A stretch of 47,998 bases of DNA, from positions 1 to 47,998 of the forward strand of contig JAFGBV010000218.1 in assembly GCA_016932955.1 (NCBI GenBank), in the 5' to 3' direction. Below the pieces are notes generated by a model. It saw only the letters and a list, made by a program, of their open reading frames with translations, did no database searches and was not told the DNA's origin. Positions 19,120-26,440 of the stretch are shown here, piece by piece (positions within the stretch are counted from its first letter, which is position 1; the number at the start of each line of letters is the position of its first letter). Origin of the DNA: Anaerolineales bacterium (lineage in GTDB: Bacteria > Chloroflexota > Anaerolineae > Anaerolineales > UBA4823). The position numbers were made by a program, and so were the translations under genes.

Positions 19120-19931
19120 AGGTTCGGCGTAGAGACGGTTGGTGTAGGTTCATCATCCAGGAATTCACGTAGAACCTCCATGAATTTAGACGGCTCATCG
19201 AGCATCACAAAATGCCCGGACTGAGGCCAGCGTTCGATGCGCGCATGGGGAATGCCTTCAAGCATCGGCTTCCATTGTCCAGGATGAACGACGATATCGC
19301 GTGCCCCATAAACACCCATCGCAGGCACCTTGATCTGGTGCAGGGCAGGCCGCAGATCAGTACGGCGCAGAGAGGCAATGCTGAGCAGAAAGGATTCCAA
19401 TGTTGTCTTGGATAGGTCGCGATCCATCATCTCAGGCCAGCAGCGGTCGCGCGAGTATAATGGGCCAAGCAGCCGATAGAACAGGCGAAAAGCCCACATA
19501 TTGTTGTAAACCACAAAGGCGATCCAACGCCGCCCGAACCACTTGAGCAGGAAATTAAGCGACGAGCCCACGATCGGAGATCCAATCACAACCACTTTCC
19601 TCACCCGGGACGGATATTGGATCGCAACCGAAAGGCTAACTGTTCCCCCCATGCTGTGCCCAACCAGGGGCGCCTGATTGATGCCTAGTTGCTCCATGAA
19701 CTGATCTACCAGGCTGACAAAATCCTGCACAGCGTAGGAATCGCGTTTTTTCCCTGATTCGCCAAACCCCCAGAAATCCAGCGCATAGGCGCGGTAATAC
19801 CTGCCCAGGTAAGACATCGTCTCCTGCCACAACCCCCAGGAGCCCAGCCAGCCATGTAGCAAAATTACTGGGCGCCCGCGCCCATAAACTTCATAGTGTA
19901 CAATTCCCTGATCGGTAGTAAAGGATGACAC
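19116..19931 (-). CDS. Alpha/beta-hydrolase, catalytic triad intact
   Basis: The 271-residue protein has oxyanion strand ILLHGWLGSWGLW (~24-36), nucleophile elbow LVGHSMGGTVS with Ser near residue 97, acid residue in GVYGARDIVV and His in SGHFVMLDEPSK. Cap-domain helices lie between. It is a likely esterase, lipase or acyl-transferring hydrolase; the substrate is not predictable from sequence alone. The N-terminus (IVHYEVYGRGRPVILLHG) and C-terminus resemble the hydrolase at 6414-7202, which lacks the serine, so the two are probably paralogues from duplication. It sits third in the block, 30 bp after the GTPase gene, and overlaps the V4R gene by 4 bp. Confidence 0.9.
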   Translation of the reverse strand: MSSFTTDQGIVHYEVYGRGRPVILLHGWLGSWGLWQETMSYLGRYYRAYALDFWGFGESGKKRDSYAVQDFVSLVDQFMEQLGINQAPLVGHSMGGTVSLSVAIQYPSRVRKVVVIGSPIVGSSLNFLLKWFGRRWIAFVVYNNMWAFRLFYRLLGPLYSRDRCWPEMMDRDLSKTTLESFLLSIASLRRTDLRPALHQIKVPAMGVYGARDIVVHPGQWKPMLEGIPHARIERWPQSGHFVMLDEPSKFMEVLREFLDDEPTPTVSTPNL

Positions 19932-19961
19932 AGTGTGTTATTTTCTAATAACGAGGAACGT

Positions 19962-20504
19962 CTAACTACCTTCCTCTTTTTCCATTTCTTCCAGGATGCT
20001 GTACAGTAGCTCTAGTAAGACCTTCTTGACGGTTTCCTTTTCGGTTGCCACGCAGGGTAAAAGCTTGACATGGCTGTCCAGGCGCAAGGCGATCCGCATA
20101 TCTTCCAGTTCCCAGGCATCTTTGAAATCTTGCTTGTTGGCTGCCACCACGTACGGTGTAGGAGCATAAGCGCGAAAGGTTTCCAGGATATTGCGCGCCT
20201 CACGGAAGGTTTCTGGGCGGGTGCTGTCTATCATAACAATAAAGCCAAGCATTCCCTCCGAGAGAATCTCCCACATGAAATCGAAGCGCCGCTGTCCTGG
20301 TGTGCCAAACAAGTAAAGAACCAATGAATCATCCACCGTAATGCGACCAAAGTCCATCGCCACAGTTGTCTGATCTTTGACGCGTTCCGCTTCGGCAGAG
20401 ATCCTGCGCTCGGTAGAAACCACATCAATCTCAGAAACTGAACGGATGAATTCGGTTTTACCAGCGTTGAAAGGGCCAGTTACCACCATCTTGACGGTTT
20501 GCAT
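19962..20504 (-). CDS. MglA/Arf-like small Ras-superfamily GTPase
   Basis: The 180-residue protein carries all five G motifs: P-loop GPFNAGKTEF (~10-19), a Thr-containing switch I (QTTVAMDFG), G3 LFGTPGQRRFDF, G4 AANKQD and G5-like CVATEK. G3 uses TPGQ, as in other bacterial GTPases of this group, so the Gln is retained. MglA-type GTPases act as polarity or signalling switches at the membrane and usually pair with Roadblock/LC7 activators; none is in this window. It lies 17 bp after the DUF4388 gene, a common bacterial GTPase partner. No lipidation motif is seen. Confidence 0.9.
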   Translation of the reverse strand: MQTVKMVVTGPFNAGKTEFIRSVSEIDVVSTERRISAEAERVKDQTTVAMDFGRITVDDSLVLYLFGTPGQRRFDFMWEILSEGMLGFIVMIDSTRPETFREARNILETFRAYAPTPYVVAANKQDFKDAWELEDMRIALRLDSHVKLLPCVATEKETVKKVLLELLYSILEEMEKEEGS

Positions 20505-20521
20505 AAGATAATTCCCTGTGC

Positions 20522-21346
20522 CTATATCGATCGGATACGACTGATGATTCTATTGATCAGCGACTTCTGTTCTTCCTTGCTGGTTTGCGGCAAGGCGGGA
20601 CGCGCCGCCGGGACAACTGGTCGCGGTACACCCTGCGCCCGCACCAGCTCCACCAGGCCTGCCTGCAATAAGCCATAAACGATGCGGCGGATTTCCAGGT
20701 CGCTCTTATTTGTAGCCTTGGCGATCTGGCGGATAGAATTTTTTGGATTAATGTATGAAACGACGCGCCACTCTTCTACGCTGAGGTTTACGTTGCGAAT
20801 ATTGGTACCCGGGCGGTCAGTGAACTTCATCGCCACATCCAAGCTGGGGATCTCTTCTTGAAGCTGCTCCCACTCGCGCATGCGCCGGGAGCCTTCGATG
20901 ATGATATTTTCCAGATTGATGCGTACGGTGATCTTGTCATCCGGCGGCATCACATCATTTTCGAATCGGAAAAGACCCTCCACCCAGGTGAAGAGCCGAT
21001 TAACAATATTCAAGAAATACGTTTGCAGGCTGGCAATGATATCTTGCTGAGAGATGTAGTTCGCATTGATCAAAAGCAATCCCAGCTCTTTGTCACTCAT
21101 CGCGCTGGTGCGTTCTTGGATAGCGCGGTATTGTCCGGCTGATAATCGCTTGGAACGATAAAGCACTGTAGCCAGGGTGCCATCATCCTGTCCATCGCGG
21201 GCATAGGCAAGCTTCCCCTCACGGAAAGACATCCAGACTTCTTCAGAGGAGCCCTGGATAATCAGTGTACCGGTTTTCTGGGCAACATTGACCAAGTTCA
21301 ACAATTGTGTGATTGAAAAATCGCGCAGATTGCCCTTTAATGCCAT
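20522..21346 (-). CDS. DUF4388 (PATAN) domain protein with winged-helix-like segment
   Basis: The 274-residue protein's N-terminus MALKGNLRDFSITQLLNLV is typical of DUF4388/PATAN domains (~1-175; GTLIIQG, REGKLAYA, GLFRFE). A second region (~190-245: SVEEWRVVSYI, SIRQIAKATN, GLLQAGLVEL) resembles a winged helix. The Pro/Arg-rich tail ends in a basic helix. PATAN domains occur next to small GTPases and two-component genes in many bacteria and are thought to mediate signalling interactions. The start is ATG 21346 with TTGGAGG 8 bp upstream. First gene of the block; its 5' leader is about 110 nt from the predicted promoter. Confidence 0.88.
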   Translation of the reverse strand: MALKGNLRDFSITQLLNLVNVAQKTGTLIIQGSSEEVWMSFREGKLAYARDGQDDGTLATVLYRSKRLSAGQYRAIQERTSAMSDKELGLLLINANYISQQDIIASLQTYFLNIVNRLFTWVEGLFRFENDVMPPDDKITVRINLENIIIEGSRRMREWEQLQEEIPSLDVAMKFTDRPGTNIRNVNLSVEEWRVVSYINPKNSIRQIAKATNKSDLEIRRIVYGLLQAGLVELVRAQGVPRPVVPAARPALPQTSKEEQKSLINRIISRIRSI

Positions 21347-21462
21347 ATTATGGCCTCCAACCGCCACAACGTTAAATTGACAATACCATTCCTCAGCAAG
21401 GAATTTACCCCTCGCACTTTCACCTGTGTTTCTCTATTACCATAAAGTTACAATTCGTAAGG

Positions 21463-21491
21463 ATTATACATGCAAGGCACCATCAAGTCAA
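21463..21491 (-). promoter_or_regulatory. Strong sigma-70-type promoter of the signalling block
   Basis: On the minus strand TTGACT (21491-21486), a 17-bp spacer and TATAAT (21468-21463). Transcription would start near 21456, giving a ~110-nt leader to the ATG at 21346. The left target duplication of the mobile element begins 96 bp upstream of the -35, so the core promoter is intact. Confidence 0.75.
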
Positions 21492-21586
21492 ATAAATGCG
21501 GGCGGGTGGCGGGGCTCTTACAAAGTTGTAAACCCTGGATTGCGCACCCCTTAACTTTCGCTGCACGGCGGTAATAAAAGAACTCA

Positions 21587-21603
21587 AACAGGCTTAAGGT
21601 TCT
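21587..21603. repeat. Left 17-bp target-site duplication
   Basis: aacaggcttaaggttct is found exactly here and at 25562-25578. Bases just outside and inside differ, so the repeat is exactly 17 bp. It brackets the 3958-bp element. Confidence 0.9.
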
Positions 21604-21659
21604 GTCAAGCCAAAGTAGAAATGTCCCCTTTTTGACAAAGTAGAGATGTCCCCTTTGGG
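21604..21659 (+). repeat. Left terminal inverted repeat with two internal motif copies
   Basis: The outer 25 bp (21604-21628) match the reverse complement of 25537-25561 at 19 positions. Within the terminus the motif CAAAGTAGnnATGTCCCC occurs twice (from 21611 and 21635), probably transposase-binding sites. The rest of the 416-bp gene-free stretch 21347-21762 holds the promoter of the signalling block, the target duplication and about 100 bp with nothing recognised. Confidence 0.85.
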
Positions 21660-21762
21660 AAGGGTGGATAAGGAGATATGGTAGACTGAAGCTGCTCGTG
21701 CGGAGGATAGGGCAACGCTGGGAAGTTGCATACATATTAAACTCTCCATGAGGGGAATGCAT

Positions 21763-23613
21763 TTAGGATTGAACAGGGTGTTTAGGGATCCGGTTGTTCC
21801 TGCGGATCATTTCCACCTTCTTTGCATTGAACGCATTTCCGTGGGCCGTTTTTAGCCCTTCCTGATTCATGATTTCTGCGATTTGCCGATCTGTATGTTG
21901 TTCATTGAGCTGCCGAATGCGTTCGACCAAGCTGGCTGAGGTTGGTCGGCTCCAGTGAGTAGGCAATGGCAACTGACCGGTCTCGACCTCGTTGGTAAAC
22001 CAACGGATTTGAACTGTTATGCAGGTTGCATGGCGTGTCAAGGTCACGTCAGCTATCAATAATTCTAACAAGTTCTTTCGTTCTGTCCAGGTGATTGTGG
22101 GGGATAACCATACCTTGGGCAGATCAGTAGCCAGGTGAAGCAGCGCAAGCCGCTGTTCTGGATTGCAAAGCTGGGGTTTCTTTTGGCAAAAAGCCGCGAA
22201 TTCGACTTCCAGGCGGTTCACTTCTTGCAAACAGGCTTCCCACTGCTGCTCAAGGTGGCGCGCCACCAGGCGATTAGCCGGGTCGACTTGTTCATAACGC
22301 CTCTGCGCCAGGTTCGTTTGATAGTAAGCTGCTTCGATGCACCGCTGCCGCTGTTTGTTCAACTCGGCCTGTTGGCGTTCTAGTTCTTCGATCAGAGCAA
22401 GGCTGAGCTCGATCTGAGCGGGGGTGAGTGCGGCCAGGAGACGCTCAGAAACAAATTCGTCAATTGCTTTACCCGGCATCCGCTGGCAGGCAGTTTCCCC
22501 ATGATGGAGCTGGTTAGCATTGCACACATAAACACTCCTCGATCCATTGGTTCCTTGATACCCAACATGCATGGGCCGACCACAGCGTCCGCAGATAATC
22601 TTCCCAGTCAGTAATGCGTGACCATCTCGTCGGCGCGACCAAGCGCATGGAATATGAGGTCTGGCTCGATTTTGCGCCAGGTAAGCCTGGTTGGCCTGGT
22701 ATTCTTCCCGGCTGATGTAGCCTTTGAAAGCATCCCAATGCGCAACAGCCCATTCTTCTTGCGGTAGAGACAGGCGGGGGCGCTTGATCTGATCCTGGTC
22801 GTGGATGATCGTACTGCGTTTACTGCGGCCATACACGTAAGCGCCTGCATAGAGCGGGTTGTCCAGGACAGCGTGAACCCGTACGATACTGAGTGGGGAC
22901 CACTCCAATGGACCCTGCCAGCTGCCTTTGCGGCGGGGAAAGAGCAAGTTATTTTCATGGAAATACTTGGCTACGGCGCTCATATGGCCACTCAAGCGAA
23001 AGCGTTCAAAAAGTAACCGAACCGCGCCTTGAACCTGTTCATCCGGGTCCAATTGGATACCGACATGGGGAACGAATACCAAGCCAACCGGAAGATTCAG
23101 GTGTAATTCTCCCCGTTGGGCTTTCCGAAACTGATTCTCACGCAAGCGTTGGCCCATGAGGCGAATTTCATTGCTGGAAAGCAGCACTTTGAGCCCCAAC
23201 ATCAAGCGGTCATCGGATAAACGGGGGTTGTAAACCTGCTGTTCATCGATCAGCAAGGCGTCCGTCAGAGCAGCTACTTCCACCAAACGATGACCTTCAC
23301 TATCCTGACGAGCCAAGCGGGAGATCTCCACGCTAAATATGGCTCCCACTTCACCGGTAACCACCTTTCCCAGGAGTTTTTGAAAGCCGGTTCGCATTTG
23401 GGAAGCATCCGAAGCTGAGCGGCCCAAATCCTCATCGATCACTTCGATCTGCGCATCCACCCACCCTAGCAGCCGAGCCCGCTGGTACAACTCATACTGC
23501 CGCCGGGTGCTTTCCTGGTGTTCGTGCACCTGGACCAAGGTGGATTGGCGCACGTACACGCAGGCTCTGCGGCACAAATGAACTTCCTGGATCTTGTTTT
23601 CATGCCGGGTCAT
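21763..23613 (-). CDS. Large serine recombinase (resolvase/integrase family)
   Basis: The 616-residue protein has an N-terminal resolvase domain (~12-160) with the catalytic Ser in VYVRQST, and arginines in the SRLARQ and MGQRLREN regions. A recombinase domain follows (~185-300; LPVGLVFVP, LDNPLYAGAYVYGR). A zinc ribbon (~340-385) has CGRCGRPM and a distal Cys pair, then comes a coiled-coil segment (~410-480) and a C-terminal tail with an HTH-like TDRQIAEIMNQEGL. Large serine recombinases catalyse site-specific integration/excision through a phosphoserine link. GGAGG precedes the ATG, which overlaps the upstream DUF5372-like ORF by 4 bp (ATGA) and the 44-codon ORF by 14 bp. The chain looks full length. 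Confidence 0.93.
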   Translation of the reverse strand: MTRHENKIQEVHLCRRACVYVRQSTLVQVHEHQESTRRQYELYQRARLLGWVDAQIEVIDEDLGRSASDASQMRTGFQKLLGKVVTGEVGAIFSVEISRLARQDSEGHRLVEVAALTDALLIDEQQVYNPRLSDDRLMLGLKVLLSSNEIRLMGQRLRENQFRKAQRGELHLNLPVGLVFVPHVGIQLDPDEQVQGAVRLLFERFRLSGHMSAVAKYFHENNLLFPRRKGSWQGPLEWSPLSIVRVHAVLDNPLYAGAYVYGRSKRSTIIHDQDQIKRPRLSLPQEEWAVAHWDAFKGYISREEYQANQAYLAQNRARPHIPCAWSRRRDGHALLTGKIICGRCGRPMHVGYQGTNGSRSVYVCNANQLHHGETACQRMPGKAIDEFVSERLLAALTPAQIELSLALIEELERQQAELNKQRQRCIEAAYYQTNLAQRRYEQVDPANRLVARHLEQQWEACLQEVNRLEVEFAAFCQKKPQLCNPEQRLALLHLATDLPKVWLSPTITWTERKNLLELLIADVTLTRHATCITVQIRWFTNEVETGQLPLPTHWSRPTSASLVERIRQLNEQHTDRQIAEIMNQEGLKTAHGNAFNAKKVEMIRRNNRIPKHPVQS

Positions 23614-23734
23614 GCTGCGCCTCCATTTCCTGGTTCCATTGGCGTAGTAGCATCTCGACTAGAATGGCAATAATCCTGGCCTGCTGCTCGGGGCTCATCT
23701 GATTCCATAGGCTTTGGAGATCGTTGGTCAACAT
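23600..23734 (-). CDS. Small helical ORF (44 aa) preceding the serine recombinase
   Basis: ATG at 23734 follows GGAGTGGAGGTAGCT, a good ribosome-binding site. It reads 44 codons to TGA at 23602-23600, overlapping the recombinase start. The sequence is amphipathic helical (LQSLWNQMSPEQQARI, then ILVEMLLRQW). It lies in a different frame from the overlapping DUF5372-like ORF. Short helical proteins before recombinases of this type are plausible accessory factors; function unknown. Confidence 0.6.
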   Translation of the reverse strand: MLTNDLQSLWNQMSPEQQARIIAILVEMLLRQWNQEMEAQHDPA

Positions 23735-23975
23735 AGCTACCTCCACTCCGGTCTGGTTCTGGTTCATTGACCGTGAGGATAGCTTGCTTGACCTCTTTTT
23801 CCAACAGGCAATCCACGCGCTGGCGCAATATTACCAGACGCTCGAAAAGGAATAATGCGCCTGGCATGGAGCGAGGAGGATTTACCAGATCAGTCCATTC
23901 TGTCGGAATAAGTTGTTGTTCACTGTTGGGCAGGGCAACCAAGATTTGATTGGAGTCCAGCTTTCCGCCCACCAT
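23610..23975 (-). CDS. DUF5372-like accessory ORF, possibly 5'-truncated
   Basis: The ORF has 121 codons from ATG 23975. The reading frame stays open another 68 codons upstream without any ATG, GTG or TTG, and those codons include QITHPAHPLKGQ, which resembles the conserved N-terminus I remember for DUF5372 proteins linked to serine recombinases. The annotated start therefore probably lies inside the domain, and the true start may have been lost when the module joined the insertion element. The core continues as ILVALPNSEQQLIPTEWTDL. It overlaps the recombinase start by 4 bp, so coupling is likely. Confidence 0.5.
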   Translation of the reverse strand: MVGGKLDSNQILVALPNSEQQLIPTEWTDLVNPPRSMPGALFLFERLVILRQRVDCLLEKEVKQAILTVNEPEPDRSGGSYVDQRSPKPMESDEPRAAGQDYCHSSRDATTPMEPGNGGAA

Positions 23976-24112
23976 GGGTAGAATGGTTAGGCTTTGTCCT
24001 TTGAGTGGGTGCGCTGGATGGGTGATTTGAACGCTAGTTTTGGAATCCCTCTTTGATAGTGCATTAGGTATGTTGCTTCGGAGAGCGACCTGAGCGCCGA
24101 CACGAGGCTGAA

Positions 24113-24160
24113 GACAGGGCAGAGCGGAGAGCGCTCTGCTCTTTGGTTTCTGCCCTGTTT
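24113..24160 (-). terminator. Hairpin downstream of the transposase gene
   Basis: An outer inverted repeat (acagggcag 24114-24122 with ctgccctgt 24150-24158) encloses an inner one (agagc...gagcgctctgctct). It lies about 40 bp past the transposase stop on the minus strand. There is no long T-run after it, so it may act as a weak terminator or a structural element that limits readthrough into the recombinase module. Confidence 0.5.
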
Positions 24161-24196
24161 TCAGCCGAAAGCGATAAACTCAAAGCCGTGTCCATA

Positions 24197-25495
24197 TCAG
24201 TCTGAGCCATGGGGAGAGGTACCCTGGATGGGTTTGCCACTGATGCGTTGGCCATACTTGCGCCAGGGATGGTTAGCAGCTGGGGATTGGGGAAGCTTGA
24301 TTTGGCGGTTAAGGGTTTTGGTATCGGCGACTTCGGCTTGGCGGGAAGGCTTGTGGTAGATGGTGTAGGTTAAGGGATTGTTTTTGTAGAGTATGGTGAC
24401 TTCTCCATTGGCATTCTCACAGACGGTAACTTGAGCCTTGCGCAGGGCATAGTCGGGGCGGTCAGATTGGATTTGGTAGATGACACGGTTGGACTGCACG
24501 GTCAAGTTCTTGGAGAGCGTGCCGATTTTCTGGTGGGTCAGAATCAAGTCCAGGTTTTCTGTTTTGAGCAAAGGGCGGTGCGCATCGTGGCTGCTGCGTG
24601 GCTGAACCGCAAAACGGCGATTGAAGTCTTCCCGGAACTGTGGCAGGAAGGCGTTGGCAGTGTCAATGTCCGAGATACCCTGCAAACGCAGCTCCTTCAC
24701 CAGGCGATCCTGGAGGGTCTGATTGGCGCGCTCAACCCTGCCTTTGGCCTGCGGGCTATTCGCACAGATGATTTGGATGCCCAGTTCCTGCATGGCTCGT
24801 CCAAACTGAGTTATCCCGTCGCTCAAACCACTGGTCTGCTCTTGATTGACCCGGAAGATGCCGTGTTTGTCGCTGTAGAAGGCCACCGGCTTGCCACAAC
24901 GCTCAAAATAATGGCGTGAAGCAGCAAAGTATGCAAAGGTTGTCTCCTCAGGCACAAACCACAACTCTAGCAACTGCCCGGTGGCATCGTCGATATACAC
25001 CAGGAGATTGCAGCGCGGTGCTCGCCCCTCGAACCAATCATGATCTGATCCATCGATCTGTACCAACTCCCCGAAACACGCCCGCCGTTCTCGCATCTGG
25101 TGCACCGGTGGCTTCTTCGCCCGCTTTGGCTTCCACACACCTTCTGCAATCATCAGTCGCCGCACACTCTCGTCCGAGATCTTCAACCCATGCACTTCCA
25201 CCAGCTTCTCATGTGCTAAGGTCGGCCCAAAATCCCGGTAGCGCTCATAGATCAGGTCAAGGGCTTGCCTGACCACCACCGCATCTAGTCGATTATTGCT
25301 CTCCTTTCCCCGCCTGGCACTGATCAACCCTGTGGCTCCTTGCCCTTTGTAGGCCCGGTATAGCCGTTTGATCTGCCGCACGCTCAAGTTCAGCATATGT
25401 CCCGCCTCTGCTTGGGTTAATCTCTTGTCCTTCAATCGTTGCATTACTTCCAATCGCGTGATTTCTTTGTCGCTCATTGTATGTAGTTCGTCCAC
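24197..25495 (-). CDS. IS1202/ISNCY-family DDE transposase
   Basis: The 432-residue protein has N-terminal HTH segments (~8-110; LTQAEAGHMLNLSVRQIKRL, then a second HTH around SDESVRRLM), followed by an rve-type DDE core. The first Asp is in QIDGSDHDWFEGR (~150), the second in AFYSDKHGIF (~210), and the Glu in KGRVERANQTLQ (~258). QIDGSxHDWFEGR is characteristic of ISNCY/IS1202-type transposases. The GTG at 25495 has AAAGGGA upstream; an ATG six codons later is the alternative. The start lies directly inside the right inverted repeat. The gene looks intact and may be active. Confidence 0.9.
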   Translation of the reverse strand: MDELHTMSDKEITRLEVMQRLKDKRLTQAEAGHMLNLSVRQIKRLYRAYKGQGATGLISARRGKESNNRLDAVVVRQALDLIYERYRDFGPTLAHEKLVEVHGLKISDESVRRLMIAEGVWKPKRAKKPPVHQMRERRACFGELVQIDGSDHDWFEGRAPRCNLLVYIDDATGQLLELWFVPEETTFAYFAASRHYFERCGKPVAFYSDKHGIFRVNQEQTSGLSDGITQFGRAMQELGIQIICANSPQAKGRVERANQTLQDRLVKELRLQGISDIDTANAFLPQFREDFNRRFAVQPRSSHDAHRPLLKTENLDLILTHQKIGTLSKNLTVQSNRVIYQIQSDRPDYALRKAQVTVCENANGEVTILYKNNPLTYTIYHKPSRQAEVADTKTLNRQIKLPQSPAANHPWRKYGQRISGKPIQGTSPHGSD

Positions 25496-25502
25496 TTTGT
25501 GT

Positions 25503-25561
25503 CCCTTTCAAAGGGGACATTTTAACTTTGGTTAAAGGGGACTCTACTACTTTGGGCTAAC
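25503..25561 (-). repeat. Right terminal inverted repeat
   Basis: Read on the minus strand from 25561 it begins GTTAGCCCAAAGTAGTAG and contains two GTCCCCTTT motifs spaced as in the left end. The internal copy (CCAAAGTTAAAATGTCCCC) matches the second left-end motif. Confidence 0.85.
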
Positions 25562-25578
25562 AACAGGCTTAAGGTTCT
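25562..25578. repeat. Right 17-bp target-site duplication
   Basis: aacaggcttaaggttct is identical to 21587-21603. Its last base (25578) is also the first T of the TTGACA -35 box of the thiamine operon. Confidence 0.9.
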
Positions 25579-25607
25579 TGACAAGGTGAGACAGATCATC
25601 TTATACT
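25578..25607 (+). promoter_or_regulatory. Promoter of the thiamine operon
   Basis: Consensus TTGACA at 25578-25583, 18-bp spacer, TATACT at 25602-25607. Transcription would start near 25614, just before the TPP aptamer. The mobile element abuts the -35 but leaves it intact. Confidence 0.75.
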
Positions 25608-25629
25608 AAGCATATACCCAACAATCCAA

Positions 25630-25722
25630 ACGCACGGGGAGCCTGATCATGCCAGGCTGAGAGGAGAGAGACAATCTCTCGACCCGCGAACCTGATCCGG
25701 GTAATGCCGGCGGAGGGATCGC
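25630..25722 (+). promoter_or_regulatory. TPP riboswitch (THI box)
   Basis: The conserved elements appear in order: ACGGGGAGCC; a P3 stem GCCTG/CAGGC; CTGAGAGG; an extra stem GAGAGA/TCTCTC; ACCCG pairing with CGGGG (P2); GAACCTGATCCGGGTAATG with CCGG/CCGG (P4/P5); and GCCGGCGGAGGGA. A convincing P1 closing stem was not found by eye. It directly precedes thiamine pyrophosphokinase and a thiamine-type ABC transporter. Confidence 0.95.
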
Positions 25723-25774
25723 TACCATGACACTCTTCTCCCTCCCCCACCCGGCGGAGGGAGTTAATTTTATG
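25712..25774 (+). promoter_or_regulatory. Riboswitch expression platform sequestering the ribosome-binding site
   Basis: CTCCCTCC (25738-25745) is perfectly complementary to the Shine-Dalgarno GGAGGGAG (25756-25763), eight bases before the ATG at 25772. The same pyrimidine block can instead pair over seven bases with GGAGGGA (25712-25718), the 3' edge of the aptamer. These helices are mutually exclusive, which fits translational control: aptamer folding by TPP would release the block to cover the ribosome-binding site. Confidence 0.75.
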
Positions 25775-26440
25775 ACAAGAGCAGTTATCTTCGCCAATGG
25801 AGTGCTATCTCCTACTTCCCGCCTGCCCTTCCAGCGCCAGGATGGTGATCTGTTGATTGCCGCAGACGGTGGAACACGGCACTGCCTAGCGTTTGATCTA
25901 ATACCTCATGTCGTTATCGGCGATTTCGATTCGCTTGAGACCAGCATGCTGGCCTACCTGCAGGCCCAGGGCACTCTACTGATACGTCACCCTGGCCACA
26001 AAGATGAAACCGACCTGGAATTAACTTTCCGCTACGCGCTGCAGGCAGGTGTAAACGAAATAATCGTGCTGGGAGCGTTAGGAGAGCGCTGGGATATGAC
26101 CCTGGCTAATCTACTCCTCGCTGCGGGCGAAGAATACTCCTGTGTGCGCGTGCGCTTCCTGGATGGTAACCAGGAGATCACTATTCTCCATAGCGGTGAA
26201 ACGCTGGTGCTCCATGGGCAGCCCGGCGACACAGTGTCCTTGATCCCATTGAGAGGAGATGGACAGGCAATCACTACCCGCGGTCTGGAGTATCCCCTTG
26301 CACAAGAAACCCTTGCGTTTGGATCCCCTCGCGGGGTGAGCAATGTACTGCTTGGCGAGCAGGCCGAAATCTACCTGGCAGCAGGGACGCTATTGTGCAC
26401 GATTCAAAGAAATAACCGATTAGGAGGTCAAGATGCATAA
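25772..26440 (+). CDS. thiN: Thiamine pyrophosphokinase
   Basis: The 222-residue protein makes TPP from thiamine and ATP. Visible family features: N-terminal RAVIFANGVL, the DGG motif in IAADGGTRHCLAF, VIGDFDS (metal/ATP site), HKDETDLELTF and ALGERWDMTLANL, and a C-terminal thiamine-binding beta domain (SLIPLRGDG, then a late STGxSN-equivalent written here as SPRGVSN). The start ATG 25772 is chosen because the 8-bp Shine-Dalgarno and the conserved N-terminus fit; an ATG at 25727 would add 15 unconserved residues and lies inside the regulatory structure. It overlaps the binding-protein gene by 8 bp. Regulated by the TPP riboswitch. Confidence 0.95.
   Translation: MTRAVIFANGVLSPTSRLPFQRQDGDLLIAADGGTRHCLAFDLIPHVVIGDFDSLETSMLAYLQAQGTLLIRHPGHKDETDLELTFRYALQAGVNEIIVLGALGERWDMTLANLLLAAGEEYSCVRVRFLDGNQEITILHSGETLVLHGQPGDTVSLIPLRGDGQAITTRGLEYPLAQETLAFGSPRGVSNVLLGEQAEIYLAAGTLLCTIQRNNRLGGQDA

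Larger units (their letters stand above)
21604..25561 (-). mobile_element. IS1202/ISNCY-type insertion element carrying a serine-recombinase module
   Basis: The element is 3958 bp, bounded by imperfect terminal inverted repeats and 17-bp direct repeats. It contains one DDE transposase gene at the right and, between its 3' end and the left terminus, a serine recombinase, a 44-codon ORF and a DUF5372-like ORF, all on the minus strand. From memory, ISTde1-type members of the IS1202 family make 15-18-bp duplications, which fits. A plain element of this family would be roughly 1.6-1.9 kb, so the recombinase module looks like a passenger or nested insertion. Confidence 0.85.

Noticed and set aside
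21448..21762. Minus-strand 104-codon ORF
   Set aside because: Crosses the target duplication and left inverted repeat and overlaps the promoter of the signalling block; no domain or ribosome-binding site.
24064..24255. Minus-strand 63-codon ORF behind the transposase
   Set aside because: Overlaps the transposase 3' end and the hairpin region; Ala/Ser-rich with no coding support.
21604..25561. Interpretation as an integrative conjugative element or prophage
   Set aside because: No conjugation, replication or phage structural genes; the boundaries and 17-bp duplication fit a transposon-type insertion.
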